Assembly (NCBI GenBank): GCA_002315155.1
Contig: DCFY01000044.1
Span: forward strand, 1-6,371
Length of the DNA: 6,371 nucleotides
From: Megamonas sp. UBA1792
Lineage (GTDB): Bacteria; Bacillota_C; Negativicutes; Selenomonadales; Selenomonadaceae
Direction of reading: 5' to 3'
Shown: positions 1 through 6,338 of the stretch, in pieces
How positions within the stretch are numbered: the stretch's first letter is position 1
Layout of the letters: the number at the start of each line of letters is the position of its first letter
Position numbers and translations under genes: made by a program
Notes under the pieces: generated by a model
Database searches by the model: none
The model's input: the letters and a program-made list of their open reading frames with translations, nothing else
Told to the model about the DNA's origin: nothing

Positions 1-488
1 ATTGTCATGTCATCATCCATATCATCCATGATATCTGCAGCTTCCTGCGGTTTCATTTCATTATAAAGCCGTGCCAGCTTGGATATGCGTTTTTTCTCTT
101 CTGCCTGTTTTACCTTCATCTGTTTTTCAATCTCAGCTTTTGTCAGCACAATTGGCTTAGAAGATGTTTTCGGCTCTTTAATATTGGGCTTAACATCCTC
201 AACCTTACTATTGGCACTATCTGTGTTTACTGTTCCATCCGATGGTACTGGCTTTACAAAATATTGACCAATAATTGGAAAATCATACAGTCCAAATTTT
301 TCATTGACTGCATTCGTATCAAAGATACGCATATAAACTCCAAGGAAAAATCCACCGATAATCAAAACCAGCAATAATAAAACGATTCCAAAAAGTTTCA
401 ACAGCCATCTTGCTCGCGATGGTTTGCGTTTTTCTCCTAGTTTATCCGGCAAATAAACTGCCGCCGGAGTTTCTTTCTCTTTTGCCAT
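1..488 (-). CDS. ylxF: YlxF/MotE-like membrane protein, 3' part missing
   Basis: Partial gene running off the left edge; translating the minus strand by hand from the ATG at 488 gives 162 open codons with no stop. The N-terminus is short, polar and basic (MAKEKETPAAVYLPDKLGEK at residues 1-20, then RKPSRAR). One strong membrane segment follows at about 28-53 (rich in L, V, I and G), then a polar linker (about 80-115), a charged, probably coiled-coil helix (about 117-137), and the start of an MgtE intracellular N-terminal-like repeat domain (LARLYNEMKPQEAADIMDDM, 138-157). This layout and the place after fliJ match B. subtilis ylxF and proteins annotated as MotE family. The helical domain is probably cytoplasmic or membrane-proximal, depending on topology, which I cannot settle. 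Role unproven: MotE is described as a MotC chaperone in Sinorhizobium, while YlxF has no firm function. It starts 27 bases after the transglycosylase stop, behind a good ribosome-binding site, so it is probably co-transcribed. The symbol rests on position and layout. Confidence 0.8.
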   Translation of the reverse strand, partial: MAKEKETPAAVYLPDKLGEKRKPSRARWLLKLFGIVLLLLVLIIGGFFLGVYMRIFDTNAVNEKFGLYDFPIIGQYFVKPVPSDGTVNTDSANSKVEDVKPNIKEPKTSSKPIVLTKAEIEKQMKVKQAEEKKRISKLARLYNEMKPQEAADIMDDMDDDMT

Positions 489-491
489 ATC

Positions 492-498
492 ATCACCT
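492..498 (-). promoter_or_regulatory. Ribosome-binding site of the ylxF-like gene
   Basis: Read on the minus strand this is AGGTGAT, fully complementary to the extended anti-SD at the 3' end of 16S rRNA. The AGGTG core ends 5 bases before the ATG at 488. It supports that start for a gene that is otherwise truncated. Confidence 0.75.
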
Positions 499-515
499 GC
501 CTTACCGGGTTATTC

Positions 516-1097
516 CTATCGATAAAGATCCAATACTTTATTGACATAGTTTTGTGTCTCCGCATAAGGAGGAACACCATTATAGTCTTTTACGGCCTGT
601 GTCCCTGCATTATATGCTGCAACGGCCTTGCGTACATCCCCACCAAAATTATCAAGCATATTCTTGAGGTACTTCGTCCCACCTTCAATATTCTGCTGTG
701 TATCATACGGATCGACACCGAGTGCTGCAGCCGTATCCGGCATAAGCTGCATAACACCGACAGCACCCGCATCCGATACAGCCTTGGGGTTGTAGCCAGA
801 CTCTGTTTCCGCCACCGCAGAAACAAGTCGTGGATCAACTCCATACTTCTTCGCCGCTGAAGTAATCATCGTATCCATCATACCCGTGGAAGCACTTTGT
901 TTACCTGTTCCTGCATGCGTTCGAATCCCACCAGATAATAAGTGCTGAGAGCTTTCCGGTGTGGCCTTATCACCCTTCATCTCCGTTTGCAGTGTCTGTT
1001 GAAAGTTTACAGCTCCACCGGAAGGATGTATGCCAAAACGATTTTCTATTGTCTGTATACGCTGCATTACTTCGCTTATTCCACTAAGATCTATCAT
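516..1097 (-). CDS. Flagellar-operon lytic transglycosylase (SLT domain)
   Basis: Predicted 193-residue peptidoglycan lytic transglycosylase, cleaving the MurNAc-GlcNAc bond with formation of 1,6-anhydro-MurNAc. The catalytic SLT (Slt70-type, GH23) domain fills about residues 75-193. It contains the ES motif with the catalytic Glu (E99 in AETESGYNP), GAVGVMQLMP (about 111-120), the AYNAG motif (about 161-165), and a late YAETQNYVNKVL helix. The first 75 residues are an amphipathic helix (MIDLSGISEVMQRIQTIENR) and a polar Gly/Ser/Thr-rich linker. There is no hydrophobic signal peptide and no lipobox, although the substrate is outside the membrane. Export through the flagellar type III apparatus is therefore an attractive inference. 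I chose the ATG at 1097 over an in-frame GTG at 1106 because AGGGTGAT sits at the right distance only for the ATG. The gene overlaps the end of fliJ by 14 bases, suggesting translational coupling. Its likely job is to open the wall for the rod, analogous to the muramidase half of proteobacterial FlgJ, though the domain family differs. Confidence 0.9.
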   Translation of the reverse strand: MIDLSGISEVMQRIQTIENRFGIHPSGGAVNFQQTLQTEMKGDKATPESSQHLLSGGIRTHAGTGKQSASTGMMDTMITSAAKKYGVDPRLVSAVAETESGYNPKAVSDAGAVGVMQLMPDTAAALGVDPYDTQQNIEGGTKYLKNMLDNFGGDVRKAVAAYNAGTQAVKDYNGVPPYAETQNYVNKVLDLYR

Positions 1098-1557
1098 TTT
1101 TATCACCCTGCTTTATTGCTCTTATTGTAAGCTGTAACCCAATCTCATCAAGAAACTTCTGTTCTTCGTGAAGTGCCGCCTTCTTAAAGTCTTCCAAGCG
1201 CTTCTGCCGGATCTGCTCGATACTCTTCAGTTTGTTCATTATTACCGTAAGTTCTTTTAGTCGTTTTTTCTTTTCTGCCTGTGTCTGCATAATTGTATTT
1301 GCCTGAATTGAGAGTTGTTCCCTTTTCCAGGCAAAGAAACTGTTGTAGGTCATGAGTGTTCCTACATTTATTCGTTTCCCACCAGTAAGATTGTTATAAT
1401 CTATAAGTCCCTGTTTCATTTCTTCGTTCAGTGTGATCAGCTGCTCTCTCTGTTCCTCTAAAAGCTTAGCTGACTCAGCAAAGCTTACCTCCGCCTGATC
1501 TTTTTTCATTTTTGTAACCTTCAACAGGGTTTCTAATTGAAATTTGAATTTCTTCAT
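1084..1557 (-). CDS. fliJ: Flagellar export chaperone FliJ
   Basis: 157-residue cytoplasmic stalk/chaperone protein of the flagellar type III export apparatus. In this family FliJ sits in the centre of the FliI hexamer, touches the FlhA export gate and helps recycle export chaperones. The sequence is almost wholly charged helix, with no membrane segment and no cysteine. It has the typical N-terminus (MKKFKFQLETLLKVTKMKK) and a long heptad-rich stretch (about 15-60). A middle turn with TGGKRINVGTLMTYNSFFAWK (about 58-78) resembles other FliJ proteins, and a second basic helix follows (about 80-150). The length is close to the usual 145-150 residues. FliJ proteins diverge strongly in sequence, so the call rests on the N-terminus, the coiled-coil profile and the position directly after fliI. 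The ATG at 1557 has a GGAG motif 7 bases upstream. The gap from fliI is 22 bases, and the 3' end overlaps the transglycosylase gene. Confidence 0.9.
   Translation of the reverse strand: MKKFKFQLETLLKVTKMKKDQAEVSFAESAKLLEEQREQLITLNEEMKQGLIDYNNLTGGKRINVGTLMTYNSFFAWKREQLSIQANTIMQTQAEKKKRLKELTVIMNKLKSIEQIRQKRLEDFKKAALHEEQKFLDEIGLQLTIRAIKQGDKNDRS
1102..1109 (-). promoter_or_regulatory. Ribosome-binding site inside fliJ that decides the transglycosylase start
   Basis: On the minus strand this is AGGGTGAT followed by AAAA and then the ATG at 1097. It lies inside the last codons of fliJ. The GTG of the longer reading (1106) is part of this same motif, so it cannot be served by it. This favours the ATG. 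Confidence 0.7.
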
Positions 1558-1564
1558 ATGCTAT

Positions 1565-1568
1565 CTCC
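1565..1568 (-). promoter_or_regulatory. Ribosome-binding site of fliJ
   Basis: GGAG on the minus strand, 7 bases before the ATG at 1557, in the 22-base gap after fliI. It shows that fliJ has its own initiation signal although the gap is short. Confidence 0.65.
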
Positions 1569-1579
1569 AAGAAAATCTG

Positions 1580-2890
1580 CTAAATCTCCTCTAGTGCTTT
1601 TTCTGTATCCGCAAAAGAATCCTTCTCAAATACGTCCTGACAAAGAAATTTATTAATCTCATCAATTTTCTTGATTGATTCATCAATCTTAGCGTTTGAA
1701 CCACCTACATAGGCACCAATGTGGATAAGATCTTCTGCTTCTTTATAAATTGCCATAAGCGACCGCATATTCTGTGCCGCACTATAATGTTCTTTCGATA
1801 CAACGTCCATCATGACACGACTTACGCTGTCCAGTACGTCAATTGCCGGAAAATGGTTTTTTGCAGCAATCGCTCTCGAAAGAACAATATGTCCGTCAAG
1901 GATACTTCTTACCGCATCAGCAATCGGTTCGTTCATATCATCCCCATCAACAAGCACGGTATAGATTCCTGTAATTGAGCCTTTGTCATTGGTGCCTGCC
2001 CGTTCAAGGAGGCGCGGCAAAAGTGCAAATACTGATGGTGTGTAACCGCGTGTTGCCGGAGGTTCGCCAACAGTCAGTCCAACTTCACGCTGTGCCATAG
2101 CAAAACGCGTAACTGAATCCATCATAAGGACAACTTTCTTCCCCTGATCACGAAAATATTCGGCAATTGCAGTTGCTGTCATTGCTCCCTTGATACGTAC
2201 AAGTGCTGGTTGGTCCGAAGTAGCAACAACAACAACAGATCGCTTAAGCCCTTCTTCACCAAGATCTCGCTCAATAAATTCTTTTACTTCACGTCCACGT
2301 TCTCCGACAAGCGCAATAACGCTTATATCTGCCTCCGTATTGCGGGCAATCATACTGAGTAGCGTAGACTTCCCCACCCCGCTGCCTGCCATAATACCAA
2401 TACGCTGACCAGACCCAATAGTAATTGCACCATCTATAGCGCGCACACCAACATACAGCGGAGCTGTGATTCTTGACCTTGAAAGCGGTGGTGGCGGCGG
2501 TGCCTGCAAAGGATACTCCTTCATGCCCAGCAAAGGCCCCTTGTCATCCATCGGTTCACCTAAACCATTGAGCACACGACCAAGAAGCTGTCTGCCGACT
2601 TTCACCTTAAGAACTTTTTGGGCCGCAATGACTTCGCACCCCGGCCCGATCCCCTGCATTTCACCAATCGGCATAAGTAATACAAGCCCTTCACGAAAGC
2701 CAACAACTTCTGCTGGAATCGGCTCAACCTTTTCAATTCTGGAACAAACATAGCACAATTCACCAATGCTTACTTTTGGCCCTTGTGACTCTATGACAAG
2801 CCCAATAACCTGCGTTATTTTACCATTCATTTTTATTGATTCACAAGCATCTATTGCATCTGTAAACTTCTTTACATTGATCTCCATCAT
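1580..2890 (-). CDS. fliI: Flagellum-specific ATPase FliI
   Basis: 436-residue type III export ATPase, related to the F1 beta subunit; it hydrolyses ATP on the cytoplasmic side of the export gate to help unfold and load rod, hook and filament subunits. Domains in order are an N-terminal beta-barrel (about 20-95), a RecA-like ATPase core (about 130-370), and a C-terminal helical domain (about 370-436). Visible motifs are Walker A GSGVGKST (169-176, Lys174), GERGRE with the likely catalytic Glu197, a Walker B ending at Asp258 (VVLMMDS), and the export-ATPase stretch YTPSVFALLPRLLERAG (283-299). The ATP synthase alpha/beta-type signature PAIDVLDSVSR lies at 348-358. All key residues are intact and the length is normal (about 435-440). 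PSVFALLPRLLERAG and the fli context separate it from true F1/V1 subunits. The start codon overlaps the fliH stop as ATGA. A second ATG follows at once (2887), so the protein may begin MM or M. AGGAAG lies 7 bases before the first ATG. Confidence 0.98.
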   Translation of the reverse strand: MMEINVKKFTDAIDACESIKMNGKITQVIGLVIESQGPKVSIGELCYVCSRIEKVEPIPAEVVGFREGLVLLMPIGEMQGIGPGCEVIAAQKVLKVKVGRQLLGRVLNGLGEPMDDKGPLLGMKEYPLQAPPPPPLSRSRITAPLYVGVRAIDGAITIGSGQRIGIMAGSGVGKSTLLSMIARNTEADISVIALVGERGREVKEFIERDLGEEGLKRSVVVVATSDQPALVRIKGAMTATAIAEYFRDQGKKVVLMMDSVTRFAMAQREVGLTVGEPPATRGYTPSVFALLPRLLERAGTNDKGSITGIYTVLVDGDDMNEPIADAVRSILDGHIVLSRAIAAKNHFPAIDVLDSVSRVMMDVVSKEHYSAAQNMRSLMAIYKEAEDLIHIGAYVGGSNAKIDESIKKIDEINKFLCQDVFEKDSFADTEKALEEI

Positions 2891-3672
2891 TCCATGACTT
2901 CCTGTACTGATTTTTTAATAAGTACCAGTTGCGTAGCAAGTTTTGCATCAACCGTTCCATTCGATGACTCTATAACGCAATCCCCATTGCCCAGCGTTTC
3001 ATCCGCTTTGACGATTAAGGGTTCAGTCCCCTCAAGCATCGCCTGAAATTCCGACTTTGCCATAAGAACAAATTCATAATTATCAGGTGCTACATGTACA
3101 ATAATCCTGTTTTGGTCCTTTATCTTAGATAAAGCCTTCCTCACAAGCGGCAGAATAATCTGCGGCGCATCAATAAAATGCTGCGGAAGAATTTTTTCTA
3201 CGATACGCATCGCCATATCCATAATCATTTTTTCTGCTTGCTGAACATATTCCTGCATTGCATTGTCAGCAACAGCCAATGTATGCTCCGCTTTTTCATT
3301 CGCTGACTGAATAATGCCCTGTTGTTCCCGCTGGATGCTTTCAGCACCTTCTTTTTCACCAGCTTTAAAGCCTTCTTCATGACCAGACTTTCGTGCCTGT
3401 TCCTTTTGGTCCTGTATTTCTTTCTGTGCCTCTGCCAGCATCGCTTCTTTTTTCTGCTGTGCCTCTACCAGCATTGCTTCATAAGCAGCCTTGGCTTCGC
3501 TTATAATTGTTTTTGCCTTTTCTTCTTTTGCTGCTATTTCAGCCAGTCGTAAAGACAACACCTGTTCTTTATCTTTCTGCGACATGTTGTCAAGCTTATC
3601 GACCTCCCGGTCAGGACGTTCTATGAGCTTCGGTTCATCTCGCCAGATGGCGGACTTGATTACCCTAGACAA
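2887..3672 (-). CDS. fliH: Flagellar assembly protein FliH (TTG start)
   Basis: 261-residue regulator/stator of the export ATPase. In the family, a FliH dimer binds the FliI N-terminus, links the ATPase to the C ring through FliN, and restrains ATP hydrolysis. The chain begins SRVIKS, very like Bacillus FliH. It then forms a long charged coiled coil (about 35-95, rich in A, E, K and Q). A glycine ladder follows with Gly97, Gly101, Gly105 and Gly109 (GxxxGxxxGxxxG), a hallmark of FliH/YscL helix packing. The C-terminal globular domain (about 140-261) resembles the FliH/V-ATPase E-subunit fold. The start codon is TTG. It is supported by GGAAAGGGTGA 8 bases upstream, by the conserved N-terminus, and by the next Met being only at residue 30. 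The gene overlaps the fliG end by 8 bases and the fliI start by 4. Residues 65-86 contain two near-identical 11-residue units coded by a 33-bp tandem repeat. Confidence 0.95.
   Translation of the reverse strand: MSRVIKSAIWRDEPKLIERPDREVDKLDNMSQKDKEQVLSLRLAEIAAKEEKAKTIISEAKAAYEAMLVEAQQKKEAMLAEAQKEIQDQKEQARKSGHEEGFKAGEKEGAESIQREQQGIIQSANEKAEHTLAVADNAMQEYVQQAEKMIMDMAMRIVEKILPQHFIDAPQIILPLVRKALSKIKDQNRIIVHVAPDNYEFVLMAKSEFQAMLEGTEPLIVKADETLGNGDCVIESSNGTVDAKLATQLVLIKKSVQEVME
2898..2903 (-). promoter_or_regulatory. Ribosome-binding site of fliI within fliH
   Basis: AGGAAG on the minus strand, inside the last codons of fliH, 7 bases before the ATG at 2890. Its distance favours the first of the two adjacent ATG codons. 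Confidence 0.65.
3424..3480 (-). repeat. Imperfect 33-bp-period tandem repeat in fliH
   Basis: Positions 3424-3447 and 3457-3480 match at 22 of 24 bases, exactly 33 bases apart. On the protein level they code for EAMLVEAQQKK and EAMLAEAQKEI, two consecutive 11-residue (hendecad) units of the coiled coil. The frame is kept. This looks like a fairly recent in-frame duplication, since conservation by protein selection alone would usually leave more silent differences. That last step is inference. Confidence 0.75.
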
Positions 3673-4681
3673 TCATTTCGTCACCCTTTCCACGAGATAT
3701 AACAATTTCATTTTTATCTTCTAATACTCTTATCACATTGACAACCTTCTGCTGTGCTTCTTCAACATCGCGGATCTTGACCGGACCCATAAACTCGATT
3801 TCTTCACGCAGCATATCAGCTGCACGCTTCGACATATTCTTATACACCTTGGCGGCAACCTCCTGTGGTGTTGCTTTAAGTGCAAGTGCAAGGTCTTTAC
3901 TATCGACTTCACGTAAAACCATCTGCAACGACCGATCATCCAGCATAACGATGTCTTCAAATACAAACATAAGACGTTTGATTTCTTCCGTAAGTTCCGG
4001 ATCATCTACTTCAAGCGTTTCGATAATTGTACGTTCTGTACCACGATCAACACGATTGAGCACTTCGACAATTGCCTTGATACCACCCGCCACTGTAAAA
4101 TCCTGAGTGACAAGCGACGACAATTTCTTTTCCAGAACACGTTCGACATCACGCAATACATCTGGTGAGGTCCTGTCCATTATGGCAATTCGCTTTGCCA
4201 CCTCGGCCTGCCGCTCTGCCGGCAGCGATGAAATAATCGTCGCTGACTGATCTGGATCAAGATAAGCCATGATAAGCGCAATCGTCTGTGGATGTTCATT
4301 CTGAATAAAATTCAGCAATTGACTTGGATCGGTCTTACGTAAAAAGTCAAATGGGCGAATTTGCAGACTCGTTGTCAAACGATTGATAATACTCATCGCT
4401 TTTTCTGTTCCCAGAGCCTTCTCCAAGAGATTCTGTGCATATTCCAGACCGCCCGTGGAGAGGTAATTCTTCGCCATAGCCATTTGATAAAACTCACTAA
4501 TAACCTGTGTCTTCTGTTCCTGCGTTACCTGCTTTTGATTTGCAATCTCCAGCGTAAGCTTTTCAATTTCCTCATCATTCAGATGCTGGAACAATTTTGC
4601 TGAATTTTCAGGTCCTATTGCAATAAACAATATGGCTGCTTTTTGTTGATTTGTCATCTCACTTGAACTAGCTTCATACAT
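3665..4681 (-). CDS. fliG: Flagellar motor switch protein FliG
   Basis: 338-residue C-ring protein that binds FliF through its N-terminal domain, FliM through its middle domain, and the MotA stator through its C-terminal domain, turning ion flow into rotation. The N-terminal domain begins with QQKAAILFIAIGPENSAKLF (12-31). The middle domain carries the FliM-binding EHPQ motif (129-132). The GG linker lies at Gly199-Gly200 (VAGGIKAIVEVLNR). The MFVF motif (238-241) leads into the torque domain. By alignment with E. coli from memory, the torque residues are Lys269, Arg286, Glu293/Glu294 and Lys302, so the charge pattern is kept. Length is normal (about 330-340). The ATG at 4681 has an in-frame TGA nine bases upstream, so the frame cannot extend. 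Its ribosome-binding site is weak (GTGAG, 5 bases away). An internal ATG at residue 9 is possible but has no better site. The gap from fliF is 28 bases; the end overlaps fliH. Confidence 0.98.
   Translation of the reverse strand: MYEASSSEMTNQQKAAILFIAIGPENSAKLFQHLNDEEIEKLTLEIANQKQVTQEQKTQVISEFYQMAMAKNYLSTGGLEYAQNLLEKALGTEKAMSIINRLTTSLQIRPFDFLRKTDPSQLLNFIQNEHPQTIALIMAYLDPDQSATIISSLPAERQAEVAKRIAIMDRTSPDVLRDVERVLEKKLSSLVTQDFTVAGGIKAIVEVLNRVDRGTERTIIETLEVDDPELTEEIKRLMFVFEDIVMLDDRSLQMVLREVDSKDLALALKATPQEVAAKVYKNMSKRAADMLREEIEFMGPVKIRDVEEAQQKVVNVIRVLEDKNEIVISRGKGDEMIV
3681..3691 (-). promoter_or_regulatory. Strong ribosome-binding site for the TTG start of fliH
   Basis: GGAAAGGGTGA on the minus strand, coding for part of the last residues of fliG, with an 8-base spacer to the TTG at 3672. 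Its strength compensates for the weak start codon and fixes the fliH start. Confidence 0.7.
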
Positions 4682-4709
4682 ATATACTCACACACCCATA
4701 TTCGTAAAA

Positions 4710-6299
4710 TTATTCGTCAGACGCAAGCCAGCTCTTTAAAAGCATTGCCACTTCCGCCGGCTTTGTCCGAATAAGTTCTTCCAGCGTCTGACGTTCCGTC
4801 ATCCGCAGTTGTTCTTCTTCTGTAAGCTCGTCCGCTTCTATTCTGCCTGCCGCAATCGCTGCAGCACGTTCTGTTTCGATTCTGTCTTTTTCCATCTGTT
4901 CCTGCCTTACCACTTCTTCGGCGGCTTCTTTTTCCAGACGCTTCTTGCGACGATAGAGGAAAACTCCACCAAGAACAAGTGCCAGTAAAAGCAGCCCTGC
5001 TGCTACCTGCATATAGAAAATACGATTTTCTTTGTCACGTTGTGCCTGTTCCTCAGCAGCTCTTTTATCCGACATTTGCGTACTAAACGGTAAGGGTTCT
5101 ACCGAAATCGTGTCCCCGCGATCTGTCATAATTCCTGCTGCAGAAGTCACGGTACGCAGAATGCTGTCCTGTTGTGTCTGTGCAACATCATCATTGACAA
5201 GGACTGCGATATTCAAGTGCTTAATTGATCCTGGAGAAGCAATAACACGCTGCTTTTCTTCGTTTATTTCATAGTTCTTTGTGGATTCTTTCTTTTCATA
5301 GTTTGAGTTCGAATTATTATTTGTCGCGACATAGCCTGGTATATTCGACTGTGCTCCTGCCGGTCCACCCGGATTTGTTGATGTTCCGTTATAGTTTTCC
5401 GACGAATCCTGCGAACTTCGGATAATACCCGAGTCATCGACCACCGGTGTAAACACCTGCTTATCAATCTGCTTCTGATCAAAATCAAGTTCTACGTTGA
5501 CTCTTACAAAAGCCCTTCCCTCTCCCAGTGCCTGATCAAGTAAAGTCTGAACGTCTTTTTGCATGCGGTCCTGCACTTTTTTTGTCATATCCATCTGGGT
5601 CAGCGTAGTTGTTCCCAACCCTTTATCGTCATTTTCATCTGGATCATTAAGAATCTTTCCAGTATCATCGACAATGGTTATGTTTTCTGCCTGAAGCCCC
5701 TGTATACTATGTGCTGTAAGATTTACAATTCCTTTTATTTCTTTCTTCGATAACTGTGCATTTGGTTTCAGCTTCAGCATAATCGAAGCCGTTGCTGGCT
5801 TTTCATTTTTCTTATACAGGCTGTCTTCTGATAAAACGATATGGACTCTGGCCTTGTCTACTCCTTCAATCTGTTCAATCGTCCTTGTCAATTCTCCCTG
5901 CAAAGCCTGAAGATAATTTACCTTGTTCTGAAACTCCGTAACACCCAGCTTGCTGTCATCAAAAATTTCAAATCCCTTAGGACCTCGCGGCAATCCCTGT
6001 GTAGCCAATTCAAGCCGCGCATTATGTACGTCTTTTGAAGGAACAAGTATCGTTGTTCCCCCTGTTGCTTCCTGCACTTCGTATTTAACCTTTGATTCTT
6101 TTAGCTTAGCTGCAACCTCGCCTGCATCTTTGGTTTCCATATTGGTAAACAACGGTACCATATCCGGTTTGCTGCCATACCAATAACTCCAGCCTAAAAT
6201 TGATATCATCAAAAGTGCGGCTACGCCGATAATAGTATAACGCTGTCGCTTGCTTATCTTCTTCCAAAGCTGCAGATACTGTTCTTTCCAGTCTGCCAT
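4710..6299 (-). CDS. fliF: Flagellar MS-ring protein FliF
   Basis: 529-residue membrane protein that multimerises into the MS ring, the base of the flagellum and housing of the export gate. The first membrane helix is at about 21-40 (YTIIGVAALLMISILGWSYW), followed by ring-building motifs RBM1/RBM2 of the YscJ/FliF family (about 45-225; e.g. LATQGLPRGPKGFEIFDDS at 98-116 and RVHIVLSEDS at 151-160). RBM3 follows (about 235-405). It is interrupted by a Gly/Asn/Ser-rich flexible loop (about 298-336), as in the beta-collar region of other FliF proteins. The second membrane helix is at about 430-449. A cytoplasmic, Glu-rich charged helix (450-505) ends in the FliG-binding tail (LEELIRTKPAEVAMLLKSWL). 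Length is at the usual size (about 510-570). The ATG at 6299 has AAGGG 9 bases upstream (6309-6313). The gap from fliE is 39 bases and the gene is probably co-transcribed with it. No truncation or frameshift is visible. Confidence 0.98.
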   Translation of the reverse strand: MADWKEQYLQLWKKISKRQRYTIIGVAALLMISILGWSYWYGSKPDMVPLFTNMETKDAGEVAAKLKESKVKYEVQEATGGTTILVPSKDVHNARLELATQGLPRGPKGFEIFDDSKLGVTEFQNKVNYLQALQGELTRTIEQIEGVDKARVHIVLSEDSLYKKNEKPATASIMLKLKPNAQLSKKEIKGIVNLTAHSIQGLQAENITIVDDTGKILNDPDENDDKGLGTTTLTQMDMTKKVQDRMQKDVQTLLDQALGEGRAFVRVNVELDFDQKQIDKQVFTPVVDDSGIIRSSQDSSENYNGTSTNPGGPAGAQSNIPGYVATNNNSNSNYEKKESTKNYEINEEKQRVIASPGSIKHLNIAVLVNDDVAQTQQDSILRTVTSAAGIMTDRGDTISVEPLPFSTQMSDKRAAEEQAQRDKENRIFYMQVAAGLLLLALVLGGVFLYRRKKRLEKEAAEEVVRQEQMEKDRIETERAAAIAAGRIEADELTEEEQLRMTERQTLEELIRTKPAEVAMLLKSWLASDE

Positions 6300-6308
6300 T
6301 CTCTCAAT

Positions 6309-6313
6309 CCCTT
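6309..6313 (-). promoter_or_regulatory. Ribosome-binding site of fliF
   Basis: AAGGG on the minus strand, 9 bases before the ATG at 6299, in the fliE-fliF gap. A second purine stretch (GAGAGA) touches the start but is too close to act as the main site. Confidence 0.55.
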
Positions 6314-6338
6314 CGCCTCATTTAGAATTATATACTAG

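Noticed and set aside
1..60. Possible MgtE magnesium transporter
   Set aside because: Only the cytoplasmic N-domain-like repeat is shared. The protein has an N-terminal single membrane span and lies in a flagellar operon, fitting YlxF/MotE better.
489..515. Short gap before the ylxF-like gene as a terminator or regulatory leader
   Set aside because: Only 27 bases, with a ribosome-binding site and no stem-loop followed by a T run.
1580..2890. Possible F1/V1 ATP synthase subunit or non-flagellar type III ATPase
   Set aside because: The YTPSVFALLPRLLERAG stretch and the fliE-fliF-fliG-fliH/fliJ context mark it as FliI. No injectisome genes are seen.
3738..4106. 122-codon open frame on the plus strand opposite fliG
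   Set aside because: It is a Ser/Arg/Thr-rich shadow antisense to a strongly conserved fliG, with no domain and no good ribosome-binding site. Other plus-strand open frames (for example 552-860, 1721-1978, 2466-2753 and 5950-6186) are the same kind of artefact.
5290..5410. Asn/Ser/Gly-rich stretch in FliF as a possible insertion or foreign segment
   Set aside because: FliF proteins commonly have a low-complexity flexible loop inside RBM3 at this place. The frame is intact and both flanks align with the family.
6325..6335. TATATAAT motif between fliE and fliF resembling a -10 box for an internal promoter
   Set aside because: The hexamer 17 bases upstream (TGCGGA) does not resemble TTGACA, there is no extended -10 TG, and the AT-rich gap makes such a match likely by chance. 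The fliE-fliF pair is normally co-transcribed.
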